NCBI GenBank assembly: GCA_020847735.1
Contig: JADLBL010000006.1
Coordinates: 62,001 to 126,000, forward strand
From: Candidatus Eisenbacteria bacterium
GTDB lineage: Bacteria; Eisenbacteria; RBG-16-71-46
Direction: 5' to 3'
Length of the DNA: 64,000 nt
The notes below the pieces were generated by a model. That model saw nothing but the letters and a program-made list of their open reading frames with translations, was not told the DNA's origin and did not search any database. Shown piece after piece: positions 9,139 through 18,106 of this stretch (its first letter is position 1; the number at the start of each line of letters is the position of its first letter). The translations under genes were made by a program, and so were the position numbers.

Positions 9139-9437
9139 GCGCCGGAGATTAGCAGAGCAGGCCCACGCGCCGCCTCGACCGACTCGCGTATCGAGCCACC
9201 ACCGCCTGCCGCCCCCCCGGCCGTTCACACGCAGCCCGGCCGAGGGCGCCCGACCTGCGCGTGGAACGGCGGAGTCGCGAGGGGCGCGAGAGCCAGGGAT
9301 CGGCGAAGCGCCCCGAGCGCCTAGCGAACCGAGGGCAGGATGCCCGAGGTGAGCGTCCGCCGTTCCACGCGCAGGTCGGGCGCCCTCGGCCGGGCGGAAG
9401 CAGGCAGTCCTGGCGTGGCGCCGCCGCCCGGCGGGCG
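9139..9437. other. Intergenic region holding a long hairpin element
   Basis: This 299-bp gap lies between the start of the VanW gene and the end of tag. I see no coding sequence in it. Its central 162 bp are the inverted repeat at 9234-9395. The right end (9146-9151) carries the TAATCT-like box of the VanW gene. Confidence 0.6.
9234..9395. repeat. Long perfect inverted repeat, copy A of a two-copy family
   Basis: Arms at 9234-9273 and 9356-9395 are 40 nt each and perfectly complementary, separated by an 82-nt loop. Read on the minus strand, the loop holds GGCATCCTGCC (9334-9344) and CCCTGGCT (9291-9298), about 35 nt apart. The same two boxes occur with similar spacing in the loop of the inverted repeat at 23052-23188, whose arms are unrelated in sequence. 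It lies just downstream of tag, where it could also end transcription. Confidence 0.75.
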
Positions 9438-10055
9438 TCAGCCGCGCCGCAGGCGTGCTCGTCCCAGCCTGGCGCAGGGTTCGTGGCGAAAGCAGCTCAC
9501 GAGGTGGTCGTTGACCATGCCCACCGCCTGCATGAACGCGTACACGATCGTCGAGCCCACGAACTTGAAGCCGCGCGCCTTCAGCTCCTTCGACATCGCA
9601 TCCGAGACCGCCGTGCGCGCCGGAATCTGCCGCGTCGTCGTGAAGCGGTTCTGGACCGGGGTGCCGTCCACGAAACGCCACAGCCACGGCCCGAACTCGC
9701 CTTCGCGCTCGACCAGCGCGAGGTAGGCCTTCGCGTTGCCGATGAACGCCGCGACCTTCTGGCGATTGCGGACGATGCCCGGGTCGGAGAGCAGCGCCGC
9801 GGTCCTGCGCGATCCGTAGCGGGCGATCTTCTCCGGATCGAAGCCGTCGAAGGCGCGCCGGTAGTTCTCGCGCTTGTTCAGGATCGTCTCCCACGAAAGC
9901 CCCGCCTGCGCGCCGTCGAGCAGCAGCTTCTCGAACAGCGCCCTTCCGTCGCGCTCGGGCACGCCCCACTCCGTGTCGTGGTAGCGCACGTACAGCAGGT
10001 TCGAAGGCTTCGGCCAGGCGCAGCGGACGGGCGGTTCGCTTCCGCGGGCGGGCAT
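9438..10055 (-). CDS. tag: DNA-3-methyladenine glycosylase I
   Basis: The product is 205 aa and removes 3-methyladenine from alkylated DNA as the first step of base excision repair. Family hallmarks are CAWPKPSNLLYVRYHDTEWG at the N-terminus, LLLDGAQAGLSWETILNKRENYR, and FKFVGSTIVYAFMQAVGMVNDH at the C-terminus. The structural zinc site is visible: Cys12 and His26 near the N-terminus, with the SCFRHEPC segment at the end. Length fits the family (about 190 aa). The start lies 2 nt after the stop of the rhomboid gene, so the two are probably cotranscribed, with no obvious functional link. Confidence 0.95.
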   Translation of the reverse strand: MPARGSEPPVRCAWPKPSNLLYVRYHDTEWGVPERDGRALFEKLLLDGAQAGLSWETILNKRENYRRAFDGFDPEKIARYGSRRTAALLSDPGIVRNRQKVAAFIGNAKAYLALVEREGEFGPWLWRFVDGTPVQNRFTTTRQIPARTAVSDAMSKELKARGFKFVGSTIVYAFMQAVGMVNDHLVSCFRHEPCARLGRARLRRG

Positions 10056-10057
10056 CG

Positions 10058-10885
10058 TCAGCGTCCCGACAGCAACCGCGTGAAGCCGAGGAACGAAAGG
10101 ACGACTCCCGCGACCGAAACCAGCGCGAGAAATCCGGCGAGCAGCAGCACGCCCATGCCTTCCCGGCGGTGGCTGGTGGGCATGAGTTCGGCCGTGCCGA
10201 AGCCGGCCGCGAAGCCGCCCGCGTGCGCCCAGTTGTTGACGCTGCCCATGGTGAAGCCCATCACGAACATGAAGATCGCGCTGATCCAGAGCTGCTGCGT
10301 GATGTGGCCCTGGTGGGTGCGCCGGCCGTACGAGATGAGCGCGCCCAGCAGGCCGAAGATCGCGCCCGAGGCGCCGATCGTCGGGTGTCCCGTCGCGACG
10401 TTCGAGATCAGGAAGCCGCCGATGCCGCCCGCCATGAAGACGAGGAACGCCCTCGGCGCCCCCCAAAGGTCCACGACGTTCGGCATGAACTGCTTCAGGA
10501 TCAGCATGTTGAACAGGATGTGCAGCAGGCTGCCGTGCAGGAACGTCGCGGTCGCGAGCGTCCACCACTGGCCCGCCGCCCACGCATACCCGCCCGTCAT
10601 GCCGAGGTGGTAGAGCGCGGCGCCCGAGGGTGCGAGCAGGTCGAACAGGCCGCGCATCTGGATCGCGCCCGGGTCGATCGCCAGCGACAGCAGGTAGAGC
10701 ACGACACAGTACGCGATGATCACGTTGCCGAGGTCGAACGCCCCGCCGAAGGCGCGCCGCAGCACCGGGCCGTAGCCGAACATGCCCGGCTGCCAGGCGC
10801 CGCAATAAGGGCAGCTCTTCTCGCCCACGCCCACGAGCTTTCCGCAGCGCGGACACACCACCGAACCCGTCTGTCGTCTCATCAT
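10058..10885 (-). CDS. Zinc-ribbon rhomboid-family intramembrane serine protease
   Basis: The product is 275 aa. An N-terminal zinc ribbon (Cys11, Cys14, Cys25, Cys28) precedes the six-helix rhomboid core. The catalytic serine is Ser173 in GASGAIFG and the catalytic His is His221 in NNWAHAGGFAAG. The conserved FLHGSLLHILFNM loop is also present. Rhomboids cleave transmembrane helices of substrate proteins; the substrate here is unknown. The ATG pair at 10885 has no Shine-Dalgarno; a TAACCT box lies 8 nt upstream, suggesting a leaderless transcript. Confidence 0.9.
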   Translation of the reverse strand: MMRRQTGSVVCPRCGKLVGVGEKSCPYCGAWQPGMFGYGPVLRRAFGGAFDLGNVIIAYCVVLYLLSLAIDPGAIQMRGLFDLLAPSGAALYHLGMTGGYAWAAGQWWTLATATFLHGSLLHILFNMLILKQFMPNVVDLWGAPRAFLVFMAGGIGGFLISNVATGHPTIGASGAIFGLLGALISYGRRTHQGHITQQLWISAIFMFVMGFTMGSVNNWAHAGGFAAGFGTAELMPTSHRREGMGVLLLAGFLALVSVAGVVLSFLGFTRLLSGR

Positions 10886-11112
10886 GGCGCGGCAGGTTAG
10901 CCGAGCGGCCGCCCGGGAGCGAACACGCGGGACGTCGTGCGCCCTGCAAGCGCGCCCGTGCAGCTTGAGCGAACCGCGCGGGCACCGCCCTCCGTCCGCG
11001 GGGTCGCGGCGCGCCAACCGCATGTCACTGCGATCCGCGCGCAACCCGTTGCGGGCCGCCGCCGATGGCCCGGCGCGTGCTGCGGGACCGCGGGCAGGGA
11101 GAGACCGCTCGC

Positions 11113-11823
11113 ATGACCGCCACCACCTTTCACGCCCTCGTCTTCTGGTTCCCGGCGTTCCTGTTCTCGACGACCGTGCACGAGGCCGCCCACGCGTGGG
11201 CGGCGCTCCACGGCGGCGACGACACCGCGGCCCGTGGCGGCCAGGCGTCGCTCGCGCCGTGGCCGCACATCCGCCGCGCGCCGTTCGGCATGCTGGTCGT
11301 GCCGCTGCTCACGAGCCTGACGCAGGGCTGGACGATCGGCTGGGCGAGCGCGCCCTACGATCCGGAGTGGGCGGAGCGCCACCCGCGCCGCGCCGCGCTC
11401 ATGGCCGCGGCGGGCCCGCTGGCGAACCTCGGCCTCGCCGTCGCGGCCTTCGCGCTGCTGCGCCTCGGGCTCGTCTTCGGTGTCTTCGACGCGCCCGCGC
11501 GCATCACCCTCGATGTCCTCGTCGAGCCGGCGGCCGGAGCGGATCCGCTCGGCGTCTTCGCGTTCGCGGCGCTCGCGCTGTCCGTGCTGTTCACGCTCAA
11601 CGTGCTCCTGTTCGTGCTCAACATGCTGCCGTTCCCGCCGCTCGATGGCGCCTCGGTCCTCACGCTGGCGATGCCGCCCCGTGCGGCGAGCGCCGCCCGC
11701 ACGTTCATCACGATGCCGGGCATGTCCTTCGTCGGCATCCTCGCGGTCTGGAAGTTCTTTCCCGTCCTCAGCGAACCCGTGCTGAAGGTCGTGATCGCGC
11801 TGCTGCATCCCGGGCAGTACTGA
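11113..11823 (+). CDS. M50/site-2-protease-like membrane metalloprotease
   Basis: The product is 236 aa with several hydrophobic helices. The first carries VHEAAHAWAA, an HExxH zinc-binding motif at His23-His27. A later helix carries LNMLPFPPLDG with Asp178, the third zinc ligand in the family's NxxPxxPLDG motif. This is the compact site-2 protease architecture without a PDZ domain, similar to YwhC/Rv-type M50 proteins. The start at 11113 is supported by GGGAGAG upstream rather than the in-frame ATG at 11065. It is divergent from the rhomboid gene, so two intramembrane proteases are neighbours. Confidence 0.85.
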   Translation: MTATTFHALVFWFPAFLFSTTVHEAAHAWAALHGGDDTAARGGQASLAPWPHIRRAPFGMLVVPLLTSLTQGWTIGWASAPYDPEWAERHPRRAALMAAAGPLANLGLAVAAFALLRLGLVFGVFDAPARITLDVLVEPAAGADPLGVFAFAALALSVLFTLNVLLFVLNMLPFPPLDGASVLTLAMPPRAASAARTFITMPGMSFVGILAVWKFFPVLSEPVLKVVIALLHPGQY

Positions 11824-11857
11824 GGGTGCCGCTCGAACTCCCGGCCCGGGCGCCGCG

Positions 11858-13678
11858 CTAACGGGCCGGAAGCCTTCGCTGCGTCGCACGCACGGCGGCG
11901 ATGCCGCGAATCGCCGTGAGCGCTTCGGCCAGTTCGGCGTCGGTCGGCGACAGTCCCCTCAACGTCTCGAGGCTCGCCAGCGCCGCGGTCCGCTCTCCGA
12001 GCGCCGCCTCGCATTGCAGCTTCGCGAGCCAGCCGGCCGCGAACGTCGGGCGCAGCCTGACGGCGCGATCGGCCGCGACGAGCCCGCTGTCCGGCGCTCC
12101 GCCCGCGAGCCAGGCGAGCGCGATGTTCTTGAGCGGCGCCGGCTCGGCCGGGAAGCGGGCCTGCGCCGCGCGCAGGGTCGAGAGCGCCTCGGCGGTGCGT
12201 CCCGCCTGCACGAGCGCGTAGCCGAGGTTGTTGGGGTACTCGGCGCGCGTGGAATCCAGACGCGAGGCCTCCTGCAGGTGGGCGACCGCGCCGGGCCAGG
12301 CGTGCGCGCGCAAGTCCAGCTCGCCGAGTCCGTAGTGCGCGGCGGCGAGCAACCCGGGCCGCCGCGGGTTCTCCCGCAGGACCTCGGCGTATCGCTGCGC
12401 CGCGCGATCGGCGGAGCCCGCGCGCGCCAGCACCGCCGCCAGGTTCAGTTTGGCCTCGGCGTAACGGGGCGCGATCGCGAGCGCCGCCTCGAAGCGCGCC
12501 TTCGCGACCTCGACCCGACCGGCCATGAGCGAGTCGTGCCCCTGGTTGTTGAGCGACACCGCCCGGCGGCTCGCGGCCGCGTTGCGCGCGAACACGCCCC
12601 AGGTGATCGCCGCGCCGACGGCCGCGATCACCGCCAGCGCGGCGCCGAGCCGGGCGCCGCGGCGCGGCCGACGCACGAGACCGCCGGCGGGAACGGGCAG
12701 GCCGGCCTGCGCGGCGGGCCGCCGCTCGACCGGCAGCGTCACGGCGCTGGTCGTCGCGCCGCCCATCTCACGGGTCACCGCTCCGGATTGGACGGGTTCC
12801 GCGGGGGCGAAGGCGCGGCTCACGCCGCTGGCCCACCCGCCGGCGGGCGCCTCCCCCGTCACCCCGCCGAGTGCGCTCGCGACCTCCGCGGCGTCCGGGC
12901 GGGCCGCCGGGTCGCGGGCCAGCATCCTCGCGAGCAACGCCTCGACCTCGGGCGGAGCGTCGGCGCGCCGCTCGCGCAGGGGCGGCGCGTCGTCGTGGGC
13001 GATCGCGTACAGGGTGGCCAGGGCGTTCGGCCCCCGGAAGGGCAGCGTGCCCGTGAGCATCTCGTAGAGGGTCACGCCGAGCGCGAAGACGTCCGCGGGC
13101 GCCGCGCCCACGTCCTCGCTCTCCGCGCCGGGCGACGACGTGCCGCGCACCAGCTCGGGCGCCATGTAGAACGGCGTCCCGAGCGTCGAGCCGGTGCGGG
13201 TCAGCCGGGAGGCGTCGGTCATGCGCGCGAGCCCGAAGTCGGTGACCTTGACCCGGCCGTCGGCGTCGAACATCAGGTTCTCGGGCTTGATGTCGCGGTG
13301 CACCACCGAATGCCGGTGCGCGTAGGCCAGCGCCGCCGCGACGTCGCGCACGATGCCGAGAGCGTCCGGCATCGGCAGCGGGCCGGCGGCGAGCACGTCG
13401 CGCAGCGTGCGCCCCGCGAGCAGCTCCATGACGAGGAACGGCCGCTCGGTGCTGCGGTCGAAGGCGAACAGCGTCGCGATGTGCGGGTGCTGCAGGGCCG
13501 CGGCGGTCCGCGCCTCACGTTCGAAGCGCCGCAGCGCCTCCGGGTCGTGCGCGTTCGTCCCGCTCACGAACTTGAGCGCCACGCGACGGCCGAGATCGAG
13601 GTCCACGGCTTCGTGCACCTCGCCCATGCCTCCCTGACCGAGACGGCGGACGATCTCGAAATGGGAGATGCGTTCCAT
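11858..13678 (-). CDS. Membrane Ser/Thr protein kinase with TPR sensor domain
   Basis: The product is 606 aa. Residues 1-275 form a complete Hanks-type kinase: GQGGMGEV glycine loop, Lys36 in VALKF, catalytic Asp129 in HRDIKPEN, and DFG at 147-149. A proline- and alanine-rich linker is followed by one transmembrane helix (LGAALAVIAAVGAAITWGVF), then about 230 residues of TPR repeats (SLNNQGHDSLMAGRVEVAKARFEAAL and others). The TPR part is predicted outside the cytoplasm, as in PknB-type receptors. The start is 23 nt after the FecR-domain gene, so the two are likely cotranscribed and may form one signalling unit. Confidence 0.93.
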   Translation of the reverse strand: MERISHFEIVRRLGQGGMGEVHEAVDLDLGRRVALKFVSGTNAHDPEALRRFEREARTAAALQHPHIATLFAFDRSTERPFLVMELLAGRTLRDVLAAGPLPMPDALGIVRDVAAALAYAHRHSVVHRDIKPENLMFDADGRVKVTDFGLARMTDASRLTRTGSTLGTPFYMAPELVRGTSSPGAESEDVGAAPADVFALGVTLYEMLTGTLPFRGPNALATLYAIAHDDAPPLRERRADAPPEVEALLARMLARDPAARPDAAEVASALGGVTGEAPAGGWASGVSRAFAPAEPVQSGAVTREMGGATTSAVTLPVERRPAAQAGLPVPAGGLVRRPRRGARLGAALAVIAAVGAAITWGVFARNAAASRRAVSLNNQGHDSLMAGRVEVAKARFEAALAIAPRYAEAKLNLAAVLARAGSADRAAQRYAEVLRENPRRPGLLAAAHYGLGELDLRAHAWPGAVAHLQEASRLDSTRAEYPNNLGYALVQAGRTAEALSTLRAAQARFPAEPAPLKNIALAWLAGGAPDSGLVAADRAVRLRPTFAAGWLAKLQCEAALGERTAALASLETLRGLSPTDAELAEALTAIRGIAAVRATQRRLPAR

Positions 13679-13701
13679 CACGATCCGGGCCGCGGGCCGG
13701 G

Positions 13702-14679
13702 TCAGCGCGTTTCGCGGTGGAGTGCCAGGGCCTGCCGGAACTCCGCCGCCGCGCGGTCGGACGCGCCCACCTTCAGGTAGAGGTTGCCGAGCGCCTCGTG
13801 CGGCGCGGCTGAGCCGGGCACGAGCGCCGACAGCTCCCGAAACTGCCGGGCCGCGGCGTCGTAGAGCTCCAGCCCGCACAGGTACGAACCCGACAGGAAG
13901 CGCGCGGCGGCCGTGTCCGCGCTGGCGCCCGACGCGATCCGTTCCAGGTTCGCGCGCACGTCGTCGCGCGACGCCTTCGCGAGCAGGCGGACGCGCGCGC
14001 TCTCGCGGCGCAGACTGCCCCGGTCGTCCAGTGCCGTCACTTCCCACTCGTACTCGCGACCGTCCGCGAGCGGTGCCGCGTCGGGCGGGTAGGCGAGCGT
14101 CCGTTCGGGGCCGGACGCCGCGGGGACCTCGCGCGACCAGGTTTCCGGCCCTCCGACCGGCGCGAGGCTCACGCGGTAACGGATCGCCCCGGGCACCGAG
14201 CGCCACTCGAACACGGGCGCGTCCTCGAGCACGGCGGTGTTTCGCGGAGCGACCAGCAGCGGCGAGCCCGTGTCCGCGTCGGAGCGCATCTCCGACATGC
14301 TGACGAGGCCGGTCTCGCGCGAGCCGGAGGTGACGTACTGACTCACCTGCGCGAAGACTTCCTGCGGCAGCTCGCGCGCGGCGCCCGCCTCGGAGGCGCG
14401 GCCGCCGACCGTGATCGAGCCGCGCTCGCCGAGCGTGACGACGTTGCCGTCACCGAAGAACAGCGTGGCGCTGCCGCCCTTGCCCACCGTCACGCGGTCC
14501 CCCCGCCGCAGCGCCTGGCCGAAGGTCGCCGGAGTCGCGGAGGCGCCGCGGCCGGCGAAGACCTCGACGTGCCCCCTTACGGCCGCGAGCACCGCGACCG
14601 TCTCCGAAGGTGCAGCCACCACCGCGCCGGCGTTCGCGAACCCGACGAGGAGGACGACGGACAGTGCGAAAGCACGCAT
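13702..14679 (-). CDS. Exported FecR-domain protein with Ig-like and TPR regions
   Basis: The product is 325 aa. The ATG at 14679 has GGTGAGG upstream and begins a signal peptide (FALSVVLLVGFANAGAVVAA). Residues ~25-125 resemble a FecR domain: GHVEVFAGRG, RRGDRVTVGKGGSATLFFGDGNVVTLG. A middle part (APVFEWRSVPGAIRYRVSL ... EYEWEVTALD) looks like a fibronectin/Ig domain used in stimulus-binding proteins. The last ~70 residues are TPR-like. FecR domains often signal to sigma factors, but none is adjacent; the neighbour is a membrane Ser/Thr kinase, which may be the output. Function inferred only. Confidence 0.75.
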   Translation of the reverse strand: MRAFALSVVLLVGFANAGAVVAAPSETVAVLAAVRGHVEVFAGRGASATPATFGQALRRGDRVTVGKGGSATLFFGDGNVVTLGERGSITVGGRASEAGAARELPQEVFAQVSQYVTSGSRETGLVSMSEMRSDADTGSPLLVAPRNTAVLEDAPVFEWRSVPGAIRYRVSLAPVGGPETWSREVPAASGPERTLAYPPDAAPLADGREYEWEVTALDDRGSLRRESARVRLLAKASRDDVRANLERIASGASADTAAARFLSGSYLCGLELYDAAARQFRELSALVPGSAAPHEALGNLYLKVGASDRAAAEFRQALALHRETR

Positions 14680-14893
14680 GGGAACCTCACCCCCTGAGGA
14701 GGGAACGGAGGGCGCGAAGAGCACGCCCGGCCGCGCGAAACCCGCGCGGGGATCGCCGCCGACATTAGAGGCTGACGCCGGCCGCGTCCACGCCCGACCC
14801 CCCGGTACGACCTTCGGGAATCGTGAGCCTTCGGTCCCGTGCGGGGATTGCGCTGGCGCGCCCGCGCGCGAAACCGCATGCTGCGCTCAGGCG

Positions 14894-17800
14894 ATGAGAC
14901 GGACCCGCGAACCCGGCGCGCACCGCGCGAAATCGAGCGTTCTCCTGGCGGCGCTGGCGCTGGCCGCGTCGATCCTGCCGGGCCCCGCCGCCGCGGCGCC
15001 CGCGGCCCCGCGCCCGGCCATCGAACGCCGCTTCGAAGCGGCGATGTCGGCGAAGCGCTGGCGCGAGGCGTCGAGCCTCGCCGACTCGCTGGTGCGCACG
15101 CGCGAGCTCCGTGAGCGGCTCCCGGCCCGGCAGGCGGCGGCGATTCTCGACAGTCTCGGCCGCCGGTTGTTCCTCGCCGGCGACCCCGGGGCCTGGGCGG
15201 CGGCCGAGCCGTTGTTCCGCGCAGGCCTCGTCGTGCGGGAGCTCGCGCTCGGTCCGGACGACCCGGCCGTCGCCGCCAGCCTCGCGACCCTCGCCACGCT
15301 CTTCGACTACCTGGGCCGCTGGGCGGAGGCCGTGCCGCTCGCCGAGCGCGCCGTGGGGATTCGCTCGCGGGTGCTGGGAGAGCGCCGCCCCGAAACCGCC
15401 GCCAGTCTTCGCCAGCTCGGGCTGCTGCGCTTTCAGCTCGGCGACTACGCCGGCGCCGCGACGCCGCTCGAACGCTCGCAGGCCATCTACGATTCCCTCG
15501 GCGCCGGGTTCGAGGCGAAGGCCGCCGACGGCCTCAACAACCTGGGCGAGCTCGCCCGCGTTCGCGACCGGCTCGACGAGGCCGAGGCGCGCTTCCGGCG
15601 CGGTCTCGAAATCGCGCGGGCCGCGCTTCCGCCGGACGACCCTACCCGCCTGGGCCTCGGGAACAACCTGGCCGGGCTGCTCAAGGATCGCGGGCGATAC
15701 GACGAGGCGGAACCGCTGCTCGAGTCGGGCCTCGCGATTCTCGAGCACGACGCTTCGGACCCCGAGGCCCTGGCGACCGCGCGATTGAACCTCGCCGAGG
15801 TGCGCCGCCTGCAGGGCCGTCCGGAGCGGGCGGCGGCGCTCTACGCTTCGGCGCTCGAGGAAGCGCGCCGGGCACTGGGAGCGCGGCATCCCGGCCTCGT
15901 GCCGTTCCTGAACCAGACCGCCGTCTGCGAGCAGGACCTGGGACACTTCGCGCGCGCCGAATCGCTCTACCGCGAGACCGGCGAGGTTCTCGAGGCGACG
16001 CTGGGCCCGGAGCACCCGCTGCTGGCGCAGAACCTCGTGGACCTCGCGCGCTTCGAGCTGGCGGAGCATGCGCGCACGCCGGACCGGCCGCTCCCGGAAG
16101 AGGTGGACTCGCTGCTCGCGCGCGCCCGCGCGTTGCGCGAGCGGAGCCTGGGCCCGGATCATCCCGACGTCGCGCTGGTGATGCTCGAGCAGGCGCGTTC
16201 GCGCGCGCTCGAACCCGGCGCGGCGGCGACGGTCGGCGCGCTGCTCGGCCGGGCCATCGCCATCCTCGATTCTTCCGGCGCCTATCCGGACGCCCGGCTC
16301 GACGCGTACGCGCAGCGCGCCCGCTGGCATGGCGCTCGCGGCGAGCGCGATCCGGCGATGCGCGACATGGCGGTGGCGCTCGCCGCGCGGGACTCGCTGC
16401 GCGCCTGGCGCGGAGGCGGCGATCAGACGCGCGCCGCCTACATGGCGAGCCAGCTCGACCTCGTGGACCTCATGGTCGGCTGGCAGCTCGAGGCCGGCGA
16501 AGTGGACGCAGCGCTCGCGACGCACGAGCGCAGCCGCGCGCGAACGCTGCTCGACCAGATCGCGGCCAGCGGCGTGGACCTGCGCGCCGGGATCCCGGCC
16601 GCGCGGCGCATGCCGCTCGAGACGCACGAGCGCGCCGCCGAAGCGGCGCTCGCGGCCGTGCACCGCGCGATCCAGGACGCGCGCGCCGACGGCTCGGTCT
16701 CGGCACGCGAGCGGCTGGAGACGCTGGCGGCGCTCGAGGCGCGGCGCGATTCGGCCGCGCTCGAGCTGGCCGTGGCGCGCCGCCGCATCGAGGACGCGAG
16801 TCCGCTGTGGCGGGACATCCTGGGAGCCGGCGGCGGCGGCGCGAGCGTCGCGCAACTGCAGCACGAAGTGGTGCCGCGCGACGGAATGCTGCTCGACTAC
16901 CACGTCGGCGAAAAGGCGAGCTGGGTTTTCGTGGTGCCCTCGCGCGGAGCGGCGAGGGCGTACGCCCTGAAGCTGGACAGCGACGCCGCCGCCGTGCTGG
17001 GCGAGGCGGCAGGGCCGCTCGGGTCCGCGGCGCTCGAACGAATCGTCGGCGGCCGGCCGGCGGACGCCGCGGGCGGCGAGGATCCCGGAATCGTCGGGCT
17101 GCTCGGCGGCACGCCCGTCGGCGGATTCCTGTCGCTGCCGCTGCGCTCGAAGGCGGCGCCCGATTCGTTCGAGCTGCGGCTGAACGCGCTGTGGCGAACG
17201 CTGGTTCCCGAGGCCCTCCGGCGTCCGCTGCGCGCGGCGCGCACCGCGGTCGTCGTGCCCGACGGCGCGCTTCAGCTGGTCGCGTTCGAGGCGCTGGTCA
17301 CCGAGCCGCGCGGGCGCGCGAAGGCGACACGCTACTGGCTCGACGACGGGCCGGCGATCGCCTACGGGCCCTCGGCCGCTTCGCTGCTCAGCCTCGCGCT
17401 GCGGCCCCGTGCCGCGAACGCCCCGGCGGCCGGGAGGGCTCCGGTCTTCAGCGTGAGCAACGTGGCATTCGCCAGCCCGGCCATTCGCGGGCGCACCTGG
17501 TCGCCGCTGCCGGGCACGGCGCTCGAGAGCCGCTCGATCGAGGAGGCGTTCGGCCCCGGGCAGGTCGAGACGCTCTCCGGTTCCGAAGCCCGCGAGCCCG
17601 CGGTTCGCGCCGGGCTCGCCGGACGCCGATACGTTCATCTCGCGACACACGGCTTCACCGACGTTTCGCCCGAGCGCCTGCTCGCCGGGCTGGTGCTGGC
17701 TCCTCCGCCCTCGCCGCCCCGCGACAGCGACGACGACGGACTGCTCGAGCTGTTCGAAATCCACCGGCTGTCGCTGGGCTGCGAGCTGGCGATGCTGTCG

Positions 17801-18091
17801 GCCTGCGAGACCGCCCGGGGTCCGCGCGTCGCCGGCGAGGGATCGTTCGCGCTCTCGCGCGCGTTTCTCGCCGCGGGCGCGCGCCGCGTGGTGGCCAGCC
17901 TGTGGGCGGTGGACGACCGCGCCGCACCGGTCGTCGTCCGGCGGCTGTTCGACGCCGTCGCCGCGGCCGACCGGGCCGGACGTCCGTGCGACTACGCCGC
18001 GGCGCTCCGCGAGGCGAAGCGGGCGCTGCGGCGCGATCCACGCTGGGCGGACCCGTTCTACTGGGCGCCCTTCGTGCTCAGCGGCTCGTGA
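14894..18091 (+). CDS. Exported TPR-CHAT protease-like protein
   Basis: The product is 1065 aa. It starts with a basic N-terminus and a hydrophobic segment (SVLLAALALAASILPGPAAA), a likely signal peptide. Residues ~60-500 are tandem TPR_12-type repeats (GRWAEAVPLAERAVGIRSRVLG and others). The C-terminal ~350 residues are a CHAT domain with the caspase-like dyad His919 in HLATHG and Cys971 in LSACET, and the final FYWAPFVLSG typical of the family. CHAT proteins are cysteine proteases, some working in gasdermin or CRISPR defence. Here no defence genes are adjacent, and the neighbours are a divergent FecR-domain protein and kinase. Target unknown. Confidence 0.9.
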   Translation: MRRTREPGAHRAKSSVLLAALALAASILPGPAAAAPAAPRPAIERRFEAAMSAKRWREASSLADSLVRTRELRERLPARQAAAILDSLGRRLFLAGDPGAWAAAEPLFRAGLVVRELALGPDDPAVAASLATLATLFDYLGRWAEAVPLAERAVGIRSRVLGERRPETAASLRQLGLLRFQLGDYAGAATPLERSQAIYDSLGAGFEAKAADGLNNLGELARVRDRLDEAEARFRRGLEIARAALPPDDPTRLGLGNNLAGLLKDRGRYDEAEPLLESGLAILEHDASDPEALATARLNLAEVRRLQGRPERAAALYASALEEARRALGARHPGLVPFLNQTAVCEQDLGHFARAESLYRETGEVLEATLGPEHPLLAQNLVDLARFELAEHARTPDRPLPEEVDSLLARARALRERSLGPDHPDVALVMLEQARSRALEPGAAATVGALLGRAIAILDSSGAYPDARLDAYAQRARWHGARGERDPAMRDMAVALAARDSLRAWRGGGDQTRAAYMASQLDLVDLMVGWQLEAGEVDAALATHERSRARTLLDQIAASGVDLRAGIPAARRMPLETHERAAEAALAAVHRAIQDARADGSVSARERLETLAALEARRDSAALELAVARRRIEDASPLWRDILGAGGGGASVAQLQHEVVPRDGMLLDYHVGEKASWVFVVPSRGAARAYALKLDSDAAAVLGEAAGPLGSAALERIVGGRPADAAGGEDPGIVGLLGGTPVGGFLSLPLRSKAAPDSFELRLNALWRTLVPEALRRPLRAARTAVVVPDGALQLVAFEALVTEPRGRAKATRYWLDDGPAIAYGPSAASLLSLALRPRAANAPAAGRAPVFSVSNVAFASPAIRGRTWSPLPGTALESRSIEEAFGPGQVETLSGSEAREPAVRAGLAGRRYVHLATHGFTDVSPERLLAGLVLAPPPSPPRDSDDDGLLELFEIHRLSLGCELAMLSACETARGPRVAGEGSFALSRAFLAAGARRVVASLWAVDDRAAPVVVRRLFDAVAAADRAGRPCDYAAALREAKRALRRDPRWADPFYWAPFVLSGS

Positions 18092-18106
18092 ACGGGCCGC
18101 CGGCGC

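Noticed and set aside
14765-17764. A 999-codon open frame on the minus strand
   Set aside because: Antisense shadow of the TPR-CHAT gene, Arg-rich and without family motifs.
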